Part shown: one piece after another, positions 18,594 to 28,033 of the stretch
Layout of the letters: each line of letters opens with the position of its first letter
Numbering within the stretch: position 1 is the first letter of the stretch
Assembly (NCBI RefSeq): GCF_006715635.1
Contig: NZ_VFNP01000002.1
Coordinates: 682,001 to 746,000 of the forward strand
Direction of reading: 5' to 3'
DNA length: 64,000 nt
Source: Streptomyces sp. SLBN-118
Lineage (GTDB): Bacteria; Actinomycetota; Actinomycetes; Streptomycetales; Streptomycetaceae
Notes under the pieces: model-generated
The model's database searches: none
The model's input: only the letters and a program-made list of their open reading frames with translations
Told to the model about the DNA's origin: nothing
Made by a program: the position numbers and the translations under genes

Positions 18594-20645
18594 TCAGCTG
18601 TCCTGACCGACCGGTTCGAACTCGCACCAGACCGCTTTGCCTTCGCCCCTGGGCTCCACGCCCCAGCGTGCGGCGACCGCGTCGATCATCATCAGTCCCC
18701 TGCCCGAGGTCGCGGCTTCGCCCGGCGTCCTGCGGCGCGGCCAGACGCTGGAGCGGTCCTTGACCCACAGGCGCACGCGCCGTACCGGTTCGGGCAGGAC
18801 TTCGAGGGTGAGGACGGCGCCGCCCTCCGTGTGGAGGAGTACGTTCACCAGCAGTTCCCCGGCGGCCAGTTCCACGTCGTCCGCGAGGCCGGACAGTCCC
18901 CAGTCCTCCAGGGCATGACGCAGCGCGGTGCGGGCCTCGGCAAGGCCTTCGGGGTCGGCCTGGTGGATGTACAGGTGGATGCGGGGGGCCCGGTGGGTGC
19001 CGGGATCCGGTGCCCGGCGCAGCACGAGCAGCGCGACATCGTCGCCGCTTCCCCAGCGCTGCCACAGCCGGTCCGACAGATGGTCGGCCAGCGCTCCTGC
19101 CTGCTGGGGACCCGTGCGCACGGCGTCGGCGAGCGCGTCCATCCCGGCCGCGATGTCGAGGCCCGGTTCCTCCACCAGGCCGTCGGTGCACAGGACAAGG
19201 GTCTCGCCGGGTACCAGGTCCAGCCGGGACTCGGGGTACTCCTCCTCCCGGAAGGTGGTGGCCAGGCCGAGCGGAAGTCCACCGCGCAGGTTGGGCCGGC
19301 CGACCCGTCCGTCGGTGTGCCGGATCATTGGCCCCAAGTGGCCCGCGCGGACGGCTCGAACACCTCCCGAGATCAGGTCGACCTGGGCGTACGTACAGGT
19401 GGCGAAGCGTTCGGTGTCGAGTTCGGCGAGGAAGCGCGACGACCGTGCCAGCACGGTCGAGGGGTCGTGCCCCTCCCCCGCGAACGCCCGTAGCGCAATG
19501 CGCAGTTGGCCCATGATGGCGGCCGCGTGCGTGTCATGGCCCTGGACGTCACCGACGACGATCCCGACCCGGCCACGGGGCAGCGCGATGACGTCGTACC
19601 AGTCGCCCCCCACCTCCCGGCCGCTCCATGCCGCGTGGTAGCGCACCGCGATCTCGGCACCGGCGAACTGCGGGATGTGGCGCGGCAGCATGGACGACTG
19701 GAGGCCGGTCGCGAACTCCCGCTCCTTGTCGAAGAGAACGGCTCGCTGCAGTGACTGGGCGACGATTCCCGCAAGGCCCAGGCACAGCGTGCGGTCTTCG
19801 GAGGAGAACCTGGTCCGGCCCCGGTAGAAGAGCGCCAGCCCGCCGATGGGACGGGCCTGGGCGACCAGCGGGAGGAAGGCCGCCGCGTCGACTCCCAGCC
19901 CGCGGATATAGGGCTTGAGCTTCGGGAACTTGTCGACGAGCTCGTCCAGCGAGGTCACGAACCGTGGCTGCTGGGTGAGGACGGCCTCGGCGAGCGGGAG
20001 CGATCCGTCCAGACGATTGAGGGTGAGGTCGGCCAGGACCTCCGTCCCCATCCCGGACATGGCGATGATCTTGAGCGTGGAGCCCTCGACCAGTCCCAGG
20101 GCCAGCCCGTCCGCACCGAAGCGCTCCAGGCCTCCGCTGCCCGTCAGGGCGGCGGTGACATCGTCCACGGTCACCGCTCTCGACAGCACTTCCGTGGTGC
20201 CCTGGACCATGGCGGTCATCCGCTGCCGGTCCGCCTCCAGCGGGCTGATCACCGTGAATTCGGTGAGTTCGGTGGTCGCGTTGCGCACGATCCCGACGAC
20301 CCGGTAGGCCTCGCCGTGCACATCGCGCAGGATGCGCCCCCGCGCGTGGGACCACTGCCGGATGCCATTGCGGCGTCTGACCTGGAAATACGCGCCGTAC
20401 GATGAGCGTCCGCGCTCGATGGCCCCCTCGAAGGCCGCGTCCAGGCGCAGCTGCTCCTCGGGAGGCACCCGGGATTCGAGGGACTCGGGCGTCCCGCCGT
20501 ACTCCCCGGGGCCCAGGTCGAAGACGGCCTGTGCGGCCTCGTCGAGGTCGAGGGTCCCGTTCCGCAGATCCCAGTCGAAGCTGCCCATGCGGTTCAGGGC
20601 CAGCCTCTCGCCCGGACCAATCGCGGGCCAGTGCCGTCCTGCCAT
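18594..20645 (-). CDS. PAS-GAF-SpoIIE/PP2C phosphatase with C-terminal RsbW-like ATPase domain
   Basis: A 683-residue regulator. PAS at ~15-130 (GSFDWDLRNGTLDLDEAAQ), GAF at ~150-310 (FLPLVAQARPIGGLALFYRG), PP2C at ~325-530 with GREVGGDWYDVIALP and VVGDVQGHDTHAAA, and an HATPase_c domain at ~560-680 with N-box ELAAGELLVNVLLHTEGG and lid TSGRGLMMIDAVAARWG. One chain thus joins a phosphatase of STAS antagonists to an anti-sigma-kinase-like domain, a common streptomycete fusion whose targets are mostly unknown. GGAG lies eight bases before the ATG. Expected substrate: a STAS protein such as that at 9878, an inference from context only. Confidence 0.9.
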   Translation of the reverse strand: MAGRHWPAIGPGERLALNRMGSFDWDLRNGTLDLDEAAQAVFDLGPGEYGGTPESLESRVPPEEQLRLDAAFEGAIERGRSSYGAYFQVRRRNGIRQWSHARGRILRDVHGEAYRVVGIVRNATTELTEFTVISPLEADRQRMTAMVQGTTEVLSRAVTVDDVTAALTGSGGLERFGADGLALGLVEGSTLKIIAMSGMGTEVLADLTLNRLDGSLPLAEAVLTQQPRFVTSLDELVDKFPKLKPYIRGLGVDAAAFLPLVAQARPIGGLALFYRGRTRFSSEDRTLCLGLAGIVAQSLQRAVLFDKEREFATGLQSSMLPRHIPQFAGAEIAVRYHAAWSGREVGGDWYDVIALPRGRVGIVVGDVQGHDTHAAAIMGQLRIALRAFAGEGHDPSTVLARSSRFLAELDTERFATCTYAQVDLISGGVRAVRAGHLGPMIRHTDGRVGRPNLRGGLPLGLATTFREEEYPESRLDLVPGETLVLCTDGLVEEPGLDIAAGMDALADAVRTGPQQAGALADHLSDRLWQRWGSGDDVALLVLRRAPDPGTHRAPRIHLYIHQADPEGLAEARTALRHALEDWGLSGLADDVELAAGELLVNVLLHTEGGAVLTLEVLPEPVRRVRLWVKDRSSVWPRRRTPGEAATSGRGLMMIDAVAARWGVEPRGEGKAVWCEFEPVGQDS

Positions 20646-20729
20646 GCGCTTGCTCCGGAGGAGGGACCGGGAGTTCCGGTCAGGCGGCCAGGATCGTGGA
20701 CAGCATAGCTTTGCGAAATTTGCCCCGCA

Positions 20730-22004
20730 CTATGGCGTTTTCTCGCTGTACCGCTCCCAGTGCAGCGGGTAGTCCTCGGCCCCGGCGTCCTCCACCCAGC
20801 GCAGCCGGTCTCTCACCAGGGGGCGCCGCTCGGCCGGGCACGCCTCCATCAGCCGCCGCAGCATCGTGCGGATCCTGAGCAGCGCCATGGGTGAGTCGAC
20901 GGCGGCGACGGTGATGTCGTCGACCGAGATGGTCACATACCGCTCCCATGCGGGCACCGGGACGATCAGCCGCACGGTCCCATCGGCGTCGGGGATACGG
21001 CCGATGTCCAGGTCACGGTCCGCGAGACGGATCAGCAGGTCCTCGATGTGGTCCAGCGCCTGGACGGCGGTCGCGGGGTCGTTGATGGCCGGCGAGAGCG
21101 CCTTGAGTGCGATGTCGGCCAGGAGCCGGAAGGGGAATTCAGGGTCCTGGGAGAAGCTGCGCTCCTCGCCGGTCAGCAGCGCCGCGCGCAGCGCTTCCCC
21201 GGGCAGCTCTCCGCCCCGCACCTCGGCGAGCGCCATGCCGCGCGCCATCATGGCGCCCACGGACTGACGAAGGGTGATCACGCAGCCGTGCTGCCTCGCC
21301 GCGGCGACCAGTGCGGGCACATCGATCTGCTCAAGGACCGCCGCTCGCCCGGTCCACCGCACGATGAGGACCCCTGCGGGGCCGGGCGGTGCACCGGCGG
21401 CGGGCGCGGCACCGCCGTACGGCTTCGCGTAGAGCACATCGAATACGTGGTACGCCCGTGAGGTGATCGCGGCCAGCGTCGGGGCCAGCTGGAGCGAGTG
21501 GAACGCCCTGGTCTGAAGGGTGCGCATCAGGAGCAGTGCCACCAGCGCGAGGACCACGGCCACCCACGGCACAAAGGCGGACACTCTCTGCTCGGTCCCG
21601 ATCGCCAGCCCCGCGGTCATCGAGAAGACGAAGACCCCGATGGAGAAGGCGAAGGTCCGCCACACGATGGGATCGTCACGGAACAGGCGCAGACGGGGGC
21701 TGAAGGTGGTGGCGTTGAACTGCACCACCAGGAAAAGTACCGAATAGATGATGCTCACCAGGCTGACGACGCCGAACCCGACGGTGAAGAGCAGGTTCAC
21801 CACACGGCCGGCGTCGACCTGCGGCCCGGCCGACACCTCCGGGACCGCGAGTCCGAGACCGAAGCCCCCGACCGCGCAGAGCAGCTGGCTCAGCTCCGCG
21901 CGCATCGCGCGCCGGGGCCGCCGGAAGAGCCCGGGGGACCGCCTCCTCCGCCATGGCCATGCCCGGGCGCCCCGGGGTCCTGCACCGCGGTCCGCTCCGG
22001 ACAT
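20730..22004 (-). CDS. DUF2254 integral membrane protein
   Basis: A 424-residue protein from ATG 22004, with TAGGAGG five bases upstream; longer upstream frame rejected for lack of a ribosome site. The first ~180 residues carry about four membrane helices (LLCAVGGFGLGLAV, VVSLVSIIYSVLFLVVQF, FAFSIGVFVFSMTAGLAIG, VAVVLALVALLLMRTL). A cytoplasmic domain follows with the DUF2254 hallmarks VLEQIDVPALVAAA, LRQSVGAMMARG and LLADIALKALSPAINDP. Function unknown. It sits directly before the PAS-GAF-PP2C gene on the same strand (84-nt gap). Confidence 0.85.
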   Translation of the reverse strand: MSGADRGAGPRGARAWPWRRRRSPGLFRRPRRAMRAELSQLLCAVGGFGLGLAVPEVSAGPQVDAGRVVNLLFTVGFGVVSLVSIIYSVLFLVVQFNATTFSPRLRLFRDDPIVWRTFAFSIGVFVFSMTAGLAIGTEQRVSAFVPWVAVVLALVALLLMRTLQTRAFHSLQLAPTLAAITSRAYHVFDVLYAKPYGGAAPAAGAPPGPAGVLIVRWTGRAAVLEQIDVPALVAAARQHGCVITLRQSVGAMMARGMALAEVRGGELPGEALRAALLTGEERSFSQDPEFPFRLLADIALKALSPAINDPATAVQALDHIEDLLIRLADRDLDIGRIPDADGTVRLIVPVPAWERYVTISVDDITVAAVDSPMALLRIRTMLRRLMEACPAERRPLVRDRLRWVEDAGAEDYPLHWERYSEKTP

Positions 22005-22257
22005 CCGGCCTCCTACCGGTCTCGGACGACGCATCGAAAGCCCGGGTGAGGGGGCATCACACCGCCCGTTCACGTATCGGAAGGCTGAGTTCACCGTACG
22101 AAAGGGCGGTCCGCGCCGCGCGCCGGACACCCGATCGGAGCAATAACGGACGCCCCTGTCAGGACATTTCCCGTGCGAACCCGCAGGCTGATGCCTGAGA
22201 GTCCCCGACGAGGCGCCGGGAGCACCCGGCCCGGCGCCCATCCCCAGGAGGCCGCTC

Positions 22258-22494
22258 ATGACCGCAGCCGGCGGACTGGCCCTCATAGCCCTCGGAGCGC
22301 TCCTCAGGTTCTTCGTCCCCTGGCAGCTCAGCTGGGTCGATGTCGATCTCATCGGCTCGGTCTTCATGATCGCGGGCGCTGCGGCGCTCGCCTTCGGCAC
22401 GGTGTGCGCCTTCAGCACAGAGCGCCGCATCGCGCGCCGCGTCCGGTCCCATGTCTACGAGCGGCGCTGGTACGACGAGCCGCCCCAGTCGTGA
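22258..22494 (+). CDS. Small DUF6458-like membrane protein, second copy
   Basis: A 78-residue protein with two helices (GGLALIALGALLRFFVPW and LIGSVFMIAGAAALAFGTV) and a basic tail RRIARRVRSHVYERRW. Same plan as the gene at 1114. CAGGAGG precedes the ATG. Function unknown; both copies lie among stress-regulation genes. The ~135 nt between its stop and the phosphoketolase stop show nothing convincing. Confidence 0.75.
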   Translation: MTAAGGLALIALGALLRFFVPWQLSWVDVDLIGSVFMIAGAAALAFGTVCAFSTERRIARRVRSHVYERRWYDEPPQS

Positions 22495-22630
22495 CGTGAC
22501 TTCCCCGATGCCCGGGCGCCGGGCTCAGGCAGCCGCGACCGTCCCCGAGTTCGGCGAGGAGCGCGTCCGCGCGGCGATAAAGGCGCTGGCGGAGCGTTCG
22601 TAGGGGCGAAGCGCGCCGCGCGCAGCGCGA

Positions 22631-25018
22631 TCAGCCGGTCCAGGTCCAGTCGGCGACCTCCGGCAGGTCGGTGCCGTGCTCGCGGATCCAGGCGTGGTGG
22701 CGGGTGCGCGTGTCCGCCATCGCCTGGCGTACTGCCGCCGCCCGTACGCCGAGCCCGGGGACCCGGTCGATGACGTCCATGACGAGCCGGTACCGGTCGA
22801 GGTCGTTGCGTACGACCATGTCGAAGGGCGTCGTCGTCGTGCCCATCTCCTTGTAGCCGCGGACATGGAGGTTGGGGTGGCCGGCCCGGCGGTAGGCGAG
22901 GCGGTGAACCAGCCAGGGGTACCCGTGGTACGCGAAGATCACCGGCTTGTCCCGGGTGAACAGCGCGTCGTACTCGAAGTCCGGCATGCCGTGCGGGTGT
23001 TCCTCCATGGGCATCAGCCTGGTCATGTCGACGACGTTGACGACGCGCACCGCGAGGTCGGGCACATGCCGGCGCAGCAACTGCGCGGCAGCCAGCACCT
23101 CCTGGGTGGGCACGTCACCTGCGCAGGCGAGGACGACGTCCGGTTCACGTTCGTGGTTCGTGCCCGCCCACTCCCAGAACCCGGCTCCGCGCGCGCAGTG
23201 GACGCGTGCTTCGTCCAGCGACAGCCAGTCGAAGCAGGGCTGCTTCCCGGCGACGATCACATTGACGTAGTCACGACTGTGCAGGACATGGTCGGCCACG
23301 GACAGCAGGGTGTTGGCGTCCGGCGGCAGATAGACCCGTACGACCTCGGGGCTCTTGTTGAGGACGTGGTCGACGAAGCCGGGATCCTGGTGCGAGAAGC
23401 CGTTGTGGTCCTGCCGCCAGACGTGCGAGGTGAGCAGGTAGTTGAGGGAGGCGACAGGCGCCCGCCACGGCAGCGACCGGGCGGTCCTGAGCCACTTGAT
23501 GTGCTGGTTGACCATCGAGTCGACGATATGGACGAACGCCTCGTAGCAGGAGAACAGTCCGTGCCGGCCGGTGAGCAGATAGCCCTCCAGCCAGCCCTGG
23601 CACAGATGCTCGGACAGCACCTCCATGACCCGGCCGTCGTGGGTGAGGTGTTCGTCGGTCGGCTTGGTCTGTGCCTGCCACGCCTTGCCGGTGACGTCGA
23701 AGAGGGCATCGAGCCGGTTGGATGCCGTCTCGTCCGGTCCCACGACGCGGAAGTCCCTCCGTCCGGCAGTGTCCGCCATCAGCCGGGCCACGAGACCACC
23801 CAGGACGCGGGTCGGTTCGTGCAGGGTCGCGCCGGGTTTGTCGACGGGCACGGCGAAGTGTTCCAGCGGGCGTACGGGCAGGTCCCGGACGAGAAGCCCG
23901 CCATTGGCGTGAGGCGTGGAGCCGAGTCGCCGCTCGCCCTCGGGGACGCAGGCCAGCACCTGCGGGCTCGGCCTGCCCGAGGCGTCGAACAGCTCCTCGG
24001 GACGGTACGACCGCAGCCATGCCTGCAGCTGGGCGAGGTGCGCCGGGTTGTCCCGTACGCCGGAGAGGGGGACTTGATGGGAGCGCCACGTCCCTTCGAC
24101 AAGGACGCCGTCGACCTCGTGGGGTCCCGTCCAGCCCTTCGGCGTACGGAGCACGATCATCGGCCAGCGTGGCCGTTGCCGCTCTCCCCCGCCGCGGGCT
24201 TCCTGCTGGATCGCGTCGATGCTGTCCAGCGCCTCGTCCATCGCCGCGGCCATGGCCCGGTGCACCTGCTCCGGTTCGTCGCCGGTGACATGCAGCGGCT
24301 CATGGCCGTATCCACGCAGCAGATCGTCGAGTTCCGCCTCGGGCAGCCGGGAGAGGACGGTCGGGTTGGCGATCTTGTAGCCGTTGAGGTGGAGGATCGG
24401 CAGCACCGCGCCGTCGCCCGCCGGGTCGAGGAATTTGTTGGAGTGCCAGGAGGCGGCGAGCGGTCCGGTCTCCGCCTCGCCGTCGCCGATCACACAGGCG
24501 ACCAGGAGATCCGGGTTGTCGAGCGCGGCCCCATAGGCATGAGCGAGGGAGTAGCCGAGCTCCCCTCCCTCGTGGATGGAGCCGGGCGTCTCCGGTGCGA
24601 CATGGCTCGGCACTCCGCCGGGGAACGAGAACTGCCGGAAGAGCCGTTCCATACCGGCAGCGTCCCGGCTGACATCCGGATAGACGGCGCTGTAACTGCC
24701 TTCCAGCCAGGCGTTCGCAAGGACCGCGGGTCCCCCGTGTCCCGGCCCCCAGATGCACAGGGCGGACAGATCACGGGCCTTGACAACCCGGTTGAGGTGG
24801 GTGTGGACGAGATTGAGACCGGGTGAGGTACCCCAATGGCCGAGCAGCCGCGGCTTGATGTGCGCGGGGCTAAGCGGCTCGGTCAGCAGGGGGTTGCCCA
24901 TCAGATAGATCTGTCCGACCGCGAGGTAGTTGGCGGCCCGCCAGTGCGCGTCGAGCGCCTTCAGCTCCTCGGCGTCCAGCACGGTGCGGTCCTGACGCTT
25001 GCCCTTGCGGATCATCAT
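22631..25018 (-). CDS. Phosphoketolase (xylulose-5-phosphate/fructose-6-phosphate)
   Basis: About 795 residues, full length for the family. Splits xylulose-5-phosphate (and usually fructose-6-phosphate) with phosphate to acetyl phosphate plus an aldose phosphate, using thiamine diphosphate. Visible markers are [17 protein letters not shown], the TPP motif [19 protein letters not shown] and [13 protein letters not shown], and in the second half [16 protein letters not shown] and [20 protein letters not shown] 25018 or 25015 is preferred to 25027 because GGAGG overlaps the latter start. The divergent PPK2 gene starts only about 20 bp away, so this gene's promoter must lie inside the PPK2 coding sequence. 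In streptomycetes it is often grouped with dormancy genes. Confidence 0.93.
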   Translation of the reverse strand: MMIRKGKRQDRTVLDAEELKALDAHWRAANYLAVGQIYLMGNPLLTEPLSPAHIKPRLLGHWGTSPGLNLVHTHLNRVVKARDLSALCIWGPGHGGPAVLANAWLEGSYSAVYPDVSRDAAGMERLFRQFSFPGGVPSHVAPETPGSIHEGGELGYSLAHAYGAALDNPDLLVACVIGDGEAETGPLAASWHSNKFLDPAGDGAVLPILHLNGYKIANPTVLSRLPEAELDDLLRGYGHEPLHVTGDEPEQVHRAMAAAMDEALDSIDAIQQEARGGGERQRPRWPMIVLRTPKGWTGPHEVDGVLVEGTWRSHQVPLSGVRDNPAHLAQLQAWLRSYRPEELFDASGRPSPQVLACVPEGERRLGSTPHANGGLLVRDLPVRPLEHFAVPVDKPGATLHEPTRVLGGLVARLMADTAGRRDFRVVGPDETASNRLDALFDVTGKAWQAQTKPTDEHLTHDGRVMEVLSEHLCQGWLEGYLLTGRHGLFSCYEAFVHIVDSMVNQHIKWLRTARSLPWRAPVASLNYLLTSHVWRQDHNGFSHQDPGFVDHVLNKSPEVVRVYLPPDANTLLSVADHVLHSRDYVNVIVAGKQPCFDWLSLDEARVHCARGAGFWEWAGTNHEREPDVVLACAGDVPTQEVLAAAQLLRRHVPDLAVRVVNVVDMTRLMPMEEHPHGMPDFEYDALFTRDKPVIFAYHGYPWLVHRLAYRRAGHPNLHVRGYKEMGTTTTPFDMVVRNDLDRYRLVMDVIDRVPGLGVRAAAVRQAMADTRTRHHAWIREHGTDLPEVADWTWTG

Positions 25019-25038
25019 TTCCTCCATAGGGTCGTTGC

Positions 25039-25860
25039 ATGGCAGGCAAGAAGGCGACGAAGCAGCCCGCGAAGGTGCCGCGTGAGCTGTACGAACGTGA
25101 GCTGTACCGGTTGCAGACGGAACTGGTGAAACTCCAGGAGTGGGTGCGCGTCGAGGGCGCCCGCCTCGTCGTGGTCTTCGAAGGGCGCGACGCGGCCGGC
25201 AAGGGCGGCACCATCAAACGGGTCGCGGACCTTCTCAATCCGCGCGTGGCGCGCATCGTCGCGCTCCCCAAGCCGACCGAGCGCGAGCGCACCCAGTGGT
25301 ACTTCCAGCGCTACACCGAACATCTTCCGGCCGCCGGGGAAATGGTCCTCTTCGACCGGAGTTGGTACAACCGGGCCGGTGTCGAGCGCGTCATGGGCTT
25401 CTGCACCAAGGAGGAGCACCAGCGGTTCCTCCATCAGTGCCCGATCTTCGAGCGCATGCTGGTGGAGGACGGGATCCTGCTGCGCAAGTACTGGTTCTCG
25501 GTGAGCGACGCCGTGCAGGAGCAGCGGTTCCGCCGGCGGCTGGAGGATCCCACGCGGCGCTGGAAGCTCTCGGCGATGGACCTGGAGTCGATCACCCATT
25601 GGGAGGCGTACTCCCGGGCGAAGGACGACATGCTCGTCCATACCGACATCCCGGAGGCGCCGTGGTTCGTCGTCGAGAGCGACGACAAGCGCCGGGCACG
25701 GCTCAACATGATCGCCCACCTGCTGTCCACCGTGCCCTACCACGATGTGCCGCTCCCGGCGCTGACGCTCCCGCCGCGGCCGCCTTCCTCCGGCTATGAG
25801 CGGCCGCCGCGGGATCTGCAGACCTACGTGCCCGATCATGCCGCGGGGCTCATGGGCTAA
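25039..25860 (+). CDS. PPK2-family polyphosphate kinase
   Basis: A 273-residue class I-type PPK2. Walker A is [15 protein letters not shown] (residues ~49-63) and the lid/Walker B part is [34 protein letters not shown] and [18 protein letters not shown] are also family hallmarks. It transfers phosphate between polyphosphate and nucleotides, favouring NDP to NTP regeneration from stored polyphosphate. AGGG lies eight bases before the ATG. Divergent from phosphoketolase and followed by dormancy-type genes, it fits an energy-limitation response. Confidence 0.93.
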   Translation: MAGKKATKQPAKVPRELYERELYRLQTELVKLQEWVRVEGARLVVVFEGRDAAGKGGTIKRVADLLNPRVARIVALPKPTERERTQWYFQRYTEHLPAAGEMVLFDRSWYNRAGVERVMGFCTKEEHQRFLHQCPIFERMLVEDGILLRKYWFSVSDAVQEQRFRRRLEDPTRRWKLSAMDLESITHWEAYSRAKDDMLVHTDIPEAPWFVVESDDKRRARLNMIAHLLSTVPYHDVPLPALTLPPRPPSSGYERPPRDLQTYVPDHAAGLMG

Positions 25861-26105
25861 GCCCGGCCAGGGCTGGTCCACGATCTCCACCGCCCTCCTC
25901 CCGGCATCCGGCTGAGGTCTCTGTCCGCACAGTCGCACCGAGGCGGACCGCGGTGGAGGGGCGGTTCGGCCCTTGTCGGGGACCTTTGGCCCCTCGTGGC
26001 GGCCGACGGGACGGCGGCCGGCTACGGCTGGTGGCTCGATGGCGCCAGGGCATCGCAGTGGCGTGCGACCGGCCCTGTGCCGGGGTGCTCGTGCGTGTCC
26101 GGCTC
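25861..26105. other. Intergenic region between two convergent genes carrying palindromic boxes
   Basis: 245 nt between the ends of the PPK2 gene and the cyclic-nucleotide-binding gene. It contains two 14-bp palindromes (25959 and 25979) but no convincing coding sequence: frames starting after the boxes have no ribosome site and no recognisable protein. It may hold a lost or very small transcript. Confidence 0.5.
25959..25992. promoter_or_regulatory. Tandem DosR/DevR-like 14-bp palindromes
   Basis: GGGCG-GTTC-GGCCC (25959-25972, one mismatch) and GGGAC-CTTT-GGCCC (25979-25992), starting exactly 20 bp apart, two helical turns. They resemble the core of the mycobacterial DosR box (GGGAC-N4-GTCCC). 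Binding by a DevR/OsdR-type response regulator is inferred. Confidence 0.4.
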
Positions 26106-26579
26106 TCAGCATTCCTGGTCCTGGTCCGGGTCCATGCCGGCCGAGGGTCCGTACAGGTCGAGCAGTCGGCCACGGGCGGACTTCAGCCGGTGCGCGATCA
26201 CTTCGGCGATGCGGTGGGTCAGGGCCAGGCCGAACTCCGGATCGTCGTCGCACAGAGCTCGTACTTTCACGGCGTCGAATTCCATCGTCCGGACCGGAGT
26301 GACCGCCTGGGCGCCGAGATGCCAGCTGCGCGGCGAGAAGAGCCAGGACCAGCCCAGCAGATCTCCCGGGCCCAGCCGTTCGACGACGGCGGCGCGCCGG
26401 CCCGGCACATGCAGGTCGAGGTCGACGGCCCCGGTACGGATGATCCAGAAACGGTCCGCCCGGCCGCCTTCCTCGAAGATGCGCGTACCGGCAGGGAACG
26501 TCCTCTCCTCGGCAAGTTCCATCAGCCTGTCCCGGCCCTCCGGTGGCAGGACGTTCAGCAGCGCGGGCATCGTGGTCAT
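26106..26579 (-). CDS. Cyclic-nucleotide-binding (Crp-fold) protein without DNA-binding domain
   Basis: A 157-residue protein. Residues ~5-120 are a cNMP-binding beta roll: RTFPAGTRIFEEGGRADRFWIIRTGAVDL, then VVERLGPGDLLGWSWLF, the position of the phosphate-binding cassette. The rest is a helix (ALTHRIAEVIAHRLKSARGRLLDLYG) resembling the Crp dimer helix, but no helix-turn-helix follows. Such stand-alone sensors occur in streptomycete dormancy clusters. The start is weakly supported (ATG 26579 or 26570). It is divergent from the alcohol dehydrogenase, sharing an intergenic region with two palindromic boxes. Confidence 0.82.
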   Translation of the reverse strand: MTTMPALLNVLPPEGRDRLMELAEERTFPAGTRIFEEGGRADRFWIIRTGAVDLDLHVPGRRAAVVERLGPGDLLGWSWLFSPRSWHLGAQAVTPVRTMEFDAVKVRALCDDDPEFGLALTHRIAEVIAHRLKSARGRLLDLYGPSAGMDPDQDQEC

Positions 26580-26678
26580 TGCCGTATCCGTCCTTCGGGG
26601 CCGGGTCCGGGGACCGGGCTGGGGTGGTCGTCTTCAACCTTGCCCCCAGCTCGGCCGGGCGGCGAGGCAACCGGCGCG

Positions 26679-26713
26679 GGCCCGTAGGTCCCTGGTCTCG
26701 GGCCGGACGGCCC
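26679..26713. promoter_or_regulatory. Pair of DosR/DevR-like palindromes between the cNMP gene and the alcohol dehydrogenase
   Basis: GGCCC-GTAG-GTCCC (26679-26692) and GGGCC-GGAC-GGCCC (26700-26713), 21 bp apart. The second is a perfect GGGCC/GGCCC dyad. They lie 73 nt and more before the dehydrogenase start and about 100 nt before the divergent gene, so could serve both. Confidence 0.45.
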
Positions 26714-26785
26714 CTGCTTTCCCGCAGCACCGGGAACACGCTGGTCGGGAAGGCACCAGGCACAGCACACGAGGAGAGGAACACC

Positions 26786-27853
26786 ATGAAGGCTCTCGTT
26801 TTCCACGGCCCGGGCCAGGCCTCATGGGACACGGTGGCGGATCCGGGCATCCAAGAGCCCACTGACATCGTCGTCCGGGTCGACACCACCACCATCTGCG
26901 GAACGGACCTGCACATCCTCAAGGGCGACGTACCCGAGGTAACCCCCGGTACGGTCCTCGGACACGAGGCCGTCGGCGAGGTCGTCGAGGCGGGCAGTGA
27001 CGTCCGCACGGTCCGCCCCGGGGACCGGGTGCTCGTCTCCTGTATCTCCCCCTGTGGCCGCTGCCGTTACTGCCGCGAGCAGATGTACGGGCAGTGCCGC
27101 GGCAACGGCGGATGGGTGCTGGGCCACCTGATCGACGGCACGCAGGCCGAGTACGTACGCGTTCCCTTCGCCGACTTCTCCGTCCACCCGCTTCCGGCAG
27201 CGGTGCACAGCAGCGACGCCGTACTGCTGTCCGACATCTTCCCCACCGCGTACGAGGTGGGGGTCCTCAACGGAGGTGTGCTGCCGGGCGACACCGTCGT
27301 GGTCGTCGGGGCCGGGCCGATCGGACTCGCGACCATCGCGACGGCGCGGCTGTTCTCCCCCGGCAGGATCATCGCCGTGGATCTGGTCACGTCCCGGCTG
27401 GACGCCGCTCGTGAACTCGGCGCCGATGCGGTCGTCAACGCGGCGGAAGGGCCCGAGTCGCTGGTCTCGGACCTGACCGAGGGGCTCGGGGCGGATGTGG
27501 CCGTCGAGGCCGTCGGTGTCCCCGAGACCTTCGAACTCTGCACCCGGGTGGTCCGGCCGGGAGGCCGCGTGGCGAATGTGGGCGTGCACGGGAAGCCCGC
27601 GACGCTTCATCTGGAGGACCTCTGGATCAAGAACGTGACCATCAGGACCGGGCTCGTGGACACGTACTCCACGCCGGTGCTGCTGGCCATGCTCGCGGCC
27701 GGCCGACTGCCGGCGTCCGCTCTCGCGACCCACCGCTTCGAGCTCGCTCAGATCGAGGAGGCGTACGAGGTCTTCGCCAAGACAGCCGACACGGGCGCGC
27801 TGAAGGTCGTCCTGGGCGGCCCGGAGCACAAGGACGTGGAGCGCACCGGCTGA
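26786..27853 (+). CDS. Zinc-dependent alcohol dehydrogenase (MDR family)
   Basis: A 355-residue medium-chain dehydrogenase. Catalytic zinc ligands are in ICGTDLH (Cys and His) and LGHEAVGEV (Glu-His). The structural zinc lobe is CGRCRYCREQMYGQC, four cysteines. The NAD(P)-binding Rossmann motif is VVVVGAGPIGLATIA. Together these indicate a zinc alcohol/threonine-type dehydrogenase; the exact substrate is unknown. ATG 26786 has GAGGAGAGG upstream. Its upstream palindromes and neighbours (PPK2, phosphoketolase, cNMP protein) suggest hypoxia or dormancy induction. Confidence 0.9.
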   Translation: MKALVFHGPGQASWDTVADPGIQEPTDIVVRVDTTTICGTDLHILKGDVPEVTPGTVLGHEAVGEVVEAGSDVRTVRPGDRVLVSCISPCGRCRYCREQMYGQCRGNGGWVLGHLIDGTQAEYVRVPFADFSVHPLPAAVHSSDAVLLSDIFPTAYEVGVLNGGVLPGDTVVVVGAGPIGLATIATARLFSPGRIIAVDLVTSRLDAARELGADAVVNAAEGPESLVSDLTEGLGADVAVEAVGVPETFELCTRVVRPGGRVANVGVHGKPATLHLEDLWIKNVTIRTGLVDTYSTPVLLAMLAAGRLPASALATHRFELAQIEEAYEVFAKTADTGALKVVLGGPEHKDVERTG

Positions 27854-28033
27854 GACACGACACGGCAGGTCAGAAAGGATCACAACATCCTGGAGCCTGC
27901 CCTCCGGGACCGGTCGGCCCCTTCTGCGCGGCTGCGCGCGACCCGCGGCTCGGAATGACCGGGGCGCCCGGCGCGCGCAAGCTGGAATTAGCCCTCGATC
28001 TACGAGGGCACGTGTACGAAGGAGCTGACAGCC

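Noticed and set aside
22525..22866. Minus-strand frame overlapping the end of the phosphoketolase gene
   Set aside because: Mostly out-of-frame phosphoketolase sequence; no acetate kinase or other expected partner could be recognised.
25996..26865. A plus-strand frame downstream of the tandem palindromes
   Set aside because: It has no ribosome site, overlaps the well-supported cNMP gene antisense and runs into the dehydrogenase gene.
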